Of a DNA stretch of 50,499 nucleotides, positions 46,274 through 50,499 are shown one piece after another. How positions within the stretch are numbered: position 1 is the stretch's first letter; each line of letters starts with the position of its first letter. Under the pieces are notes generated by a model that saw only the letters and a program-made list of their open reading frames with translations, ran no database searches and was not told the origin of the DNA. This DNA comes from Ignavibacteriaceae bacterium (lineage in GTDB: Bacteria; Bacteroidota; Ignavibacteria; Ignavibacteriales; Ignavibacteriaceae). The stretch is taken from NCBI GenBank assembly GCA_008933765.1, contig WBUK01000019.1:1-50499 (forward strand), in the 5' to 3' direction. Position numbers and translations under genes: made by a program.

Positions 46274-47221
46274 GTGTCTCATCATCCCGATATTAATAAT
46301 GTGAAACCACTTCTGCAGAGTTATCGACTTGAGGGGGATTTAATCCTGTGTATTTTCAGGTGCAGTGTAACAACGCAGAAATTTGCAAGTATGGCATATC
46401 TTCCGGTTACAATCAGCGAACCGGTTTACAGAGGAAGTGAAGAGAGCGCTTTCAGCAATGTCAGATACGCACTTTCCAGGATTTTTCAAAAGATTGTTAA
46501 CGGAAGGTTCGGAAGCCGCCTGTACGACGATGAAAAATTTTACGACCGCAAAGCAATTCTTAACGGTAACTTGCCCGAGCCCTCCGAAGACGCAATAAAC
46601 GCAGGAATTGTAACCGCTTTTAACTCGCTGCTTTCCCATTTTCACTGGGACGAATCGATACCGGGTTGGGTTGCACTTCCTAACAATGCCGTTAAAGAGT
46701 ATGGTTTTGAGAAAATATTGAAAGAAGGCAAACCTGTAACCGACAGCGAAAGGGAATTCTTAAGCAAAGTATTGTTGTTAGTTGCCGGGGCGGACGGGAC
46801 GCTCAAAGAGATTGAAAAACTTTTCCTTTTCGATTTTGTTTTTCCCGTTCCGAAAGACATCAACGATATTATGATTTTGGGTGAAATTCCGGAGAAAGAT
46901 TATACAAATCTTGAGCGGTTCGAGTTTAAAAAAGCCGTAATTCTTTGCAGTTGGGCTATAGCTTTAACAGACCGTGAACTTGACCGGCGGGAAGCCGACC
47001 TGATTGTCGGCATTGGTTCAAAATTGAAAATGGACGAACTTTTAGTGATGGATTTATGCGAAACAGCGGGCAAGTTCGTGCTGGTTAAATACTTAGAGCA
47101 TCTCTCCGCAAGCATTTCCGATGAAACGAGAATTACAACAAAAGCGAGAGATATAGCCAAAATTCTGCTGTTAAAGGATAAAACTGCGGAAGAGGTTATA
47201 CAAAAGTTCTTTGCAGAATAG
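46274..47221 (+). CDS. TerB-like domain protein of unknown role
   Basis: A 315-residue cytoplasmic protein. The first 170 residues are not recognised (opening SHHPDINNVKPLLQSYRLEG). From about 175, EREFLSKVLLLVAGADGTLKEIEKLFLFDFVF and CSWAIALTDRELDRREADLIVGIGSKL have the paired acidic helix-turn pattern of TerB-like domains. The start is GTG at 46274: AAAGGAG lies seven bases upstream, whereas the ATG two bases earlier is in another frame. It is the second TerB-like protein in the window. It lies after the GH3 fusion on the same strand, about 118 bases on. Confidence 0.6.
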   Translation: MSHHPDINNVKPLLQSYRLEGDLILCIFRCSVTTQKFASMAYLPVTISEPVYRGSEESAFSNVRYALSRIFQKIVNGRFGSRLYDDEKFYDRKAILNGNLPEPSEDAINAGIVTAFNSLLSHFHWDESIPGWVALPNNAVKEYGFEKILKEGKPVTDSEREFLSKVLLLVAGADGTLKEIEKLFLFDFVFPVPKDINDIMILGEIPEKDYTNLERFEFKKAVILCSWAIALTDRELDRREADLIVGIGSKLKMDELLVMDLCETAGKFVLVKYLEHLSASISDETRITTKARDIAKILLLKDKTAEEVIQKFFAE

Positions 47222-47335
47222 CTTTTTAGAAAAATAGTAAAAAACGGTAATATTAAGTTACTTTAGAAAAATCGCCGGAAACAACAATATTAAATTTCTT
47301 TAGAAATTGGTGGAAACATCAATTAAGTAACTTAA
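47204..47335. repeat. Degenerate repeats after the TerB-like gene
   Basis: Words of the form AAGTTACTTTAGAAAAATCG ... AATATT start at 47255 and 47292 (37 bases apart) with a further start at 47325. The last codons and stop of the TerB-like gene (AAGTTCTTTGCAGAATAG at 47204) look like a diverged first unit. The alignment is loose. Confidence 0.5.
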
Positions 47336-47422
47336 AACAAACCCATTTAGTAACCAACTGAACGAGCCAAACGGTTAGTTTAATATTTGATAATTACAGC
47401 CGGGAAGTAATGCGGAAATCAA

Positions 47423-48727
47423 ATGAAATTCCTGAACTCATACTTTGAGATAGAGAAGCACGGTTCATCCATAAGGACCGAAATAATTGCGGGTTTAACC
47501 ACATTTTTCACGGTTGCCTACATTATAATTGTTAACCCGAAAGTTTTAACGGTTGCGGGTATCCCGGAAGAGCCGACAATAGTGGCTACAATCTTAGTGG
47601 CTTTTGTCGGTACATTTTTAACGGGTGTTTATGCCAAACGACCATTTGCTATTGCCCCCTACATGGGTATGAACGCCTTTGTTGCCTACACGGTGGTCAA
47701 AGTAATGGGGCACACCTGGCAGACTGCTATAGGCGCCATTCTGATAAGCGGCATACTGTTGATTATTGCAACCGTAACCGGGGTTAGAACATGGTTGGCG
47801 AAGGCGATACCGGAGTCGTTAAAAATTGCGTGCACGGTGGGTATTGGGTTTTTCCTGACGCTGATTGGCTTGGTTAATTCCGGGATAATCATCGGGATGG
47901 GTAGCCCGCCGGTTAAAATTGGCTCATGGAACACACCGGAAGTGTTGCTCGCAATTTTTGGGTTCCTTTTTATCGCTATCCTGATGATGAGAAAAGTAAA
48001 AGGTGCAATATTAGTTGGAATTATAGCTACAACATTAGTAGGATTTGCCCTTGGGGTCAGCAAATTGCCTGAAAAGTGGCTTAGTATGCCACCCGACATT
48101 TCCCCGATTTTGGGGCAGTTCGATCTGGTTGGTGCTTTGCAGTGGGGGTTTGCCTCCATTATTTTAACCATTGTAGTGATGGATATTGTGGATACAATAG
48201 GAACTCTTACCGCACTTTCGATGGTAGGCGGGCTTTTGGATGAAAAAGGGAATCTGCCCGAGATGCACAAACCGATGCTTAGTGACGCCATTGCCACAAC
48301 ACTTGCCGGAGTGCTGGGCACAACTACTGCGGGTACTTTTATTGACTCTGCTACAGGTATTGAAGCAGGCGGGCGGACGGGGCTTACCGCTTTGGTTACT
48401 TCGCTTATGTTCCTTCTGGCGCTCTTTATTTCACCTTTTGTGGCGGCAATTCCTGCCTATGCCTATTCACCGGCGCTTATTGTGGTTGGGCTTTTAATGG
48501 TGGGGTTGGTTGCAAAATTAGATTTTAGCGACTACAGCGAGGCGGTGCCGGTTTTTGTAACAATAATTCTGATGGCGTTTACCTATAATATTGGTATTGG
48601 AATGACAGCCGGGTTTATCGTATATATACTCTTCAAATTAATTGCAGGTAGGGTTTCTGAAATCTCTGCGGGTATGTGGGCGCTTGGAGCAATTTCGCTG
48701 TTGCTGTTCTTCATCTACCCGTATTAA
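47423..48727 (+). CDS. NCS2-family purine (guanine/hypoxanthine) permease
   Basis: A 434-residue nucleobase permease of the AzgA-like NCS2 subfamily. It opens FEIEKHGSSIRTEIIAGLTT FF and has about 12-14 membrane helices. Subfamily signatures are AIAPYMGMNAFVAY, the segment VVMDIVDTIGTLTALSMVGG, and TTTAGTFIDSATGIEAGGRTG, where substrate-binding Asp/Glu residues lie. It should import adenine, guanine or hypoxanthine by proton symport. The gene is complete. It precedes era by 36 bases; an unrelated function is likely though both may share a transcript. Confidence 0.92.
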   Translation: MKFLNSYFEIEKHGSSIRTEIIAGLTTFFTVAYIIIVNPKVLTVAGIPEEPTIVATILVAFVGTFLTGVYAKRPFAIAPYMGMNAFVAYTVVKVMGHTWQTAIGAILISGILLIIATVTGVRTWLAKAIPESLKIACTVGIGFFLTLIGLVNSGIIIGMGSPPVKIGSWNTPEVLLAIFGFLFIAILMMRKVKGAILVGIIATTLVGFALGVSKLPEKWLSMPPDISPILGQFDLVGALQWGFASIILTIVVMDIVDTIGTLTALSMVGGLLDEKGNLPEMHKPMLSDAIATTLAGVLGTTTAGTFIDSATGIEAGGRTGLTALVTSLMFLLALFISPFVAAIPAYAYSPALIVVGLLMVGLVAKLDFSDYSEAVPVFVTIILMAFTYNIGIGMTAGFIVYILFKLIAGRVSEISAGMWALGAISLLLFFIYPY

Positions 48728-48763
48728 TCTGTTTTTCCTGAACGAAAACTGAAAGGAAGACTT

Positions 48764-49672
48764 ATGCAGACCAAAGCAGGATTCGTGACAATCTTGGGTG
48801 CCCCGAATGCGGGGAAAAGCACCCTTATGAACGCCCTTCTCGGGGAAAAACTTTCGATTACCACGGCAAAACCCCAAACTACAAGGAAGCGGGTTTTGGG
48901 GATTCTTTCGGAAGATTACTATCAGATTATTTTTCTGGATACACCCGGAATTTTGGAACCAAGGTACCGGCTTCAGGAAAAAATGATGGAATATGTAACC
49001 ACTTCTCTGCAGGATGCAGATATTGTTGTGTGGTTGCACGACGCCCAGAACGGCACAAAAGTTAGTGAAGACCCCGCCATAGCTCAGATTTTCCGTCTGA
49101 TGAAAAACTTGGATATTCCCAAAATCGCATGTGTTAATAAAATTGACATCGACGAGCAGAAAACAATCCAAAGCATACAATACTTTGAAGAGACTAAGAA
49201 GTTCGAAAGAGTGATCCCAATTTCGGCGATTGCAAATGTTAACTTAAACATGCTCAAAGAATATTTGGTTGAGAACCTTCCCGTTCATCCAAAATATTAC
49301 CCCGATGAAGACCTTTCCGATGAGAACGAAAGATTTTTTGTCTCGGAAATTATCCGCGAGAACATCTTTGAACTTTATGAACAGGAAATCCCCTACAGCT
49401 GCGAAGTTGCAATAGAAGATTTCAAGGAAAGGGAAGGGCATAAAGATTTCATTTATGCGATGATTTATGTAGAACGGGAATCACAAATGGGCATAATCAT
49501 CGGCAAGAAAGGAGCGATGATTAAAAAACTGGGCGAGAAATCGCGCGCCGGGATCGAAAAATTCCTCGGGCGCGAAGTTTATTTGGATATCCGCGTGAAA
49601 GTGCGCCCAAACTGGAGAAGTGACGAGAAATATCTCAAATATTTCGGTTATTCATATCAGGAAAGTGAATAA
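48764..49672 (+). CDS. era: GTPase Era
   Basis: A 302-residue GTPase needed for 30S ribosome maturation; it binds the 3' end of 16S rRNA. G-motifs: G1 GAPNAGKS (12-19), G2 around KPQTTRKRVLG, G3 DTPGIL, G4 NKID, G5 ISAI. The C-terminal KH domain has GIIIGKKGAMIKKLG and ends in VRPNWRSDEKYLKYFGY. Length is normal. AAGGAAG 6 bases upstream supports the start. The last codons and stop form the first unit of the 65-bp repeats downstream. Confidence 0.97.
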   Translation: MQTKAGFVTILGAPNAGKSTLMNALLGEKLSITTAKPQTTRKRVLGILSEDYYQIIFLDTPGILEPRYRLQEKMMEYVTTSLQDADIVVWLHDAQNGTKVSEDPAIAQIFRLMKNLDIPKIACVNKIDIDEQKTIQSIQYFEETKKFERVIPISAIANVNLNMLKEYLVENLPVHPKYYPDEDLSDENERFFVSEIIRENIFELYEQEIPYSCEVAIEDFKEREGHKDFIYAMIYVERESQMGIIIGKKGAMIKKLGEKSRAGIEKFLGREVYLDIRVKVRPNWRSDEKYLKYFGYSYQESE

Positions 49673-49681
49673 CCGAAAGAA

Positions 49682-49750
49682 ATGAATCTCGAGAGATGTA
49701 AAGATTCGCCCGCTATCGACGGCAGGAAAGTGAATAACCGAAAGAAATGA
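49682..49750 (+). CDS. Mini-ORF 1 in the era tail repeat
   Basis: A 22-codon frame opens at the ATG at 49682 and encodes MNLERCKDSPAIDGRKVNNR plus two lysines. Its TGA overlaps the ATG of mini-ORF 2 as ATGA. It arises from the 65-bp repeat (22 codons and a stop are 69 bases, four more than the unit). No ribosome site stronger than GAAAGAA precedes it. Whether it is translated is unknown. Confidence 0.25.
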   Translation: MNLERCKDSPAIDGRKVNNRKK

Positions 49751-49815
49751 ATCCCGAGAGCTGTAAAGATTCGCCCGCTATCGACGGCAGGAAAGTGAAT
49801 AACCGAAAAAAATGA
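49747..49815 (+). CDS. Mini-ORF 2 in the era tail repeat
   Basis: The second copy, with ATG at 49747, encodes a near-identical 22-residue peptide starting MNPESCKDSPAIDG. Its TGA overlaps the ATG of the DMT transporter gene as ATGA at 49812, so it could act as a short translated leader for that gene. This is inference from layout only. Confidence 0.25.
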   Translation: MNPESCKDSPAIDGRKVNNRKK

Positions 49816-50378
49816 ATCCCGCACGGTTAAAAGAGTTCAGGGCTGAACTTATTCTTTTGCTGCTGACAGTCCTGTGGGGCGGAACATTTGCGCTGATCAA
49901 GAATGCGCTGGTTTACATATCGCCTTTCTCTTTTGTGGTGGTCCGGTTTGGGATTTCAAGTTTGATACTGCTTCCGTTTGCCTGGCGACACCTGAAAGGG
50001 CTTGGTAAGCGGGAGTTAAACGACGGTTTTTGGATCGGCTTGTGGTTTTTTCTCGGTTTTATATTGCAGACAATCGGGCTTCAGTACACCACGGCTTCAA
50101 AGTCGTCGTTTATCACGGGTACCTTTGTCGTTTTCACGCCATTGGCGCAGATTGTTATTTTGCGGCGCATCCCATCTGTAGTTAATTTAGTGGGAATTGC
50201 GGTTGTTGCCGTTGGAATTTTGTTTCTTTCAAGCGGCGAGGGTGGGTTTTTGGATGTAATATCCGAGCTTGGCAGCACATTTAACTTTGGTGATTTGCTA
50301 ACGCTGTTGTGCGCCATTTCGTTCGGCATCTACATTGTTTGGATTGATGTTGTTTCGAAGAGGAACAACTACCTGTAA
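49812..50378 (+). pseudogene. DMT-superfamily (EamA) transporter, cut by the IS
   Basis: The frame has 188 codons and ends in a TAA supplied by the insertion sequence: the last native codons are SKRNNY and the next codon (CTG) is half IS. EamA transporters are about 300 residues with ten membrane helices in two repeats. Here roughly the first six helices remain (VLWGGTFALIKNALVYISPF, FVVVRFGISSLILLPFAW, FWIGLWFFLGFILQTIGLQY, SSFITGTFVVFTPLAQIVIL, LVGIAVVAVGILFLSSGEGG, FGDLLTLLCAISFGIYIVWI). GLQYTTASKSSFITG and FTPLAQIVILRRIP are typical. It was probably a metabolite exporter and is now likely inactive; the other half would lie beyond the IS. Confidence 0.85.
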
Positions 50379-50499
50379 TGCTTCAAGTGGAAATGGAATT
50401 TCGTAAATTTATTTAATGTAAAATAATAAAAAAGGAGATTCCTTTCATGCAAACGAAAAAGAGATTCACCCCCGAGCAAAAAGTCATCATTCTCAGAGA
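50374..50499 (+). mobile_element. IS3-type insertion sequence, partial (second copy)
   Basis: From TGTAATGCTTCAAGTGG at 50374 the sequence matches the reverse complement of bases 1-125 base for base. It contains the terminal end, an AT-rich leader, AAGGAG and the OrfA start, and then runs off the window. The transposase reads outward, as in the left copy, so the two copies form an inverted pair around the contig. The insertion lies within the EamA gene. Confidence 0.9.
50447..50499 (+). CDS. IS3-family transposase OrfA, N-terminal fragment
   Basis: An ATG at 50447 preceded by AAAGGAG opens MQTKKRFTPEQKVIILR, the same 17 residues as at the left end, and continues off the window. This is the helix-turn-helix DNA-binding start of IS3-type OrfA. 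Confidence 0.82.
   Translation, partial: MQTKKRFTPEQKVIILR

Larger units (their letters stand above)
49658..49820 (+). repeat. 65-bp tandem repeat joining era to the next gene
   Basis: Units start at 49658, 49723 and 49788 (65 bases apart; the third is partial). Unit one begins with the last codons and stop of era (CAGGAAAGTGAATAA). Each unit contains CCGAAAGAAATGAAT; units one and two are almost identical, differing at two positions (TCTCGAGAGAT against TCCCGAGAGCT), and the third supplies the start codon of the DMT gene. Confidence 0.92.

Noticed and set aside
47686..48321. 211-codon minus-strand ORF opposite the NCS2 permease
   Set aside because: It is antisense to conserved permease sequence; the repetitive Ile/Pro/Thr translation reflects the membrane-helix codons.

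Overview
The window looks like a chromosomal contig of a Bacteroidetes/Chlorobi-group bacterium, most likely of the Ignavibacteria. Two secreted proteins end in the SQNYPNPFNPS-type C-terminal sorting domain that is very common there, lipoproteins and secreted peptidases are frequent, and the DNA is AT-leaning with weak Shine-Dalgarno sites. Both contig ends lie inside the same IS3-type element (about 125 bp of the same end at each side, transposase reading outward), so the assembly probably stops at a multicopy insertion sequence. The right-hand copy cuts a DMT-family transporter gene.

Left part (about 0.1-10.8 kb, minus strand): an anti-phage island. In transcription order it holds a Vsr-type nicking endonuclease, a C5-cytosine DNA methyltransferase, a small PD-(D/E)XK-type restriction endonuclease gene broken by two in-frame TAG codons, a GHKL/MORC-like ATPase, a Z1-domain superfamily-2 ATPase, a DUF4420 PD-(D/E)XK nuclease-like protein and an AIPR protein. 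ATPase, Z1, DUF4420 and AIPR together with the methylase match the Mza system (MutL-like/Z1/AIPR). An AlbA_2-domain gene at the operon end is decayed, and helically phased 32-bp repeats sit in its tail.

Middle (11-36 kb): a minus-strand run S9 peptidase / GAF-receiver protein / MsrA lipoprotein / AIM24-like protein; a plus-strand run small membrane protein / PstS-like lipoprotein / TPR protein; a tricorn-like protease; a TerB-like protein; M14 and VanX-like peptidases; the initiator tRNA-Met; an aminotransferase and YjbR pair; a phosphoglucomutase-family enzyme; an endonuclease III homologue; pdxJ; a BNR-repeat secreted protein; and a second secreted sorting-domain gene that carries two nonsense codons.

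Right part (36.7-50.4 kb): oligopeptidase B, a class-V PLP enzyme, a probable peptidoglycan-recycling run (BadF-type sugar kinase, AmpG-like permease, GH3/beta-lactamase fusion lipoprotein), a TerB-like protein, an NCS2 purine permease, era and the interrupted DMT transporter.

A theme seen across the window is that several intergenic gaps are filled by short tandem repeats whose first unit contains the last codons and the stop codon of the adjoining gene (tricorn gene, TerB-like gene, BNR gene, era, and more weakly msrA). The era case builds a chain of 22-codon mini-ORFs linked by ATGA overlaps into the next gene.
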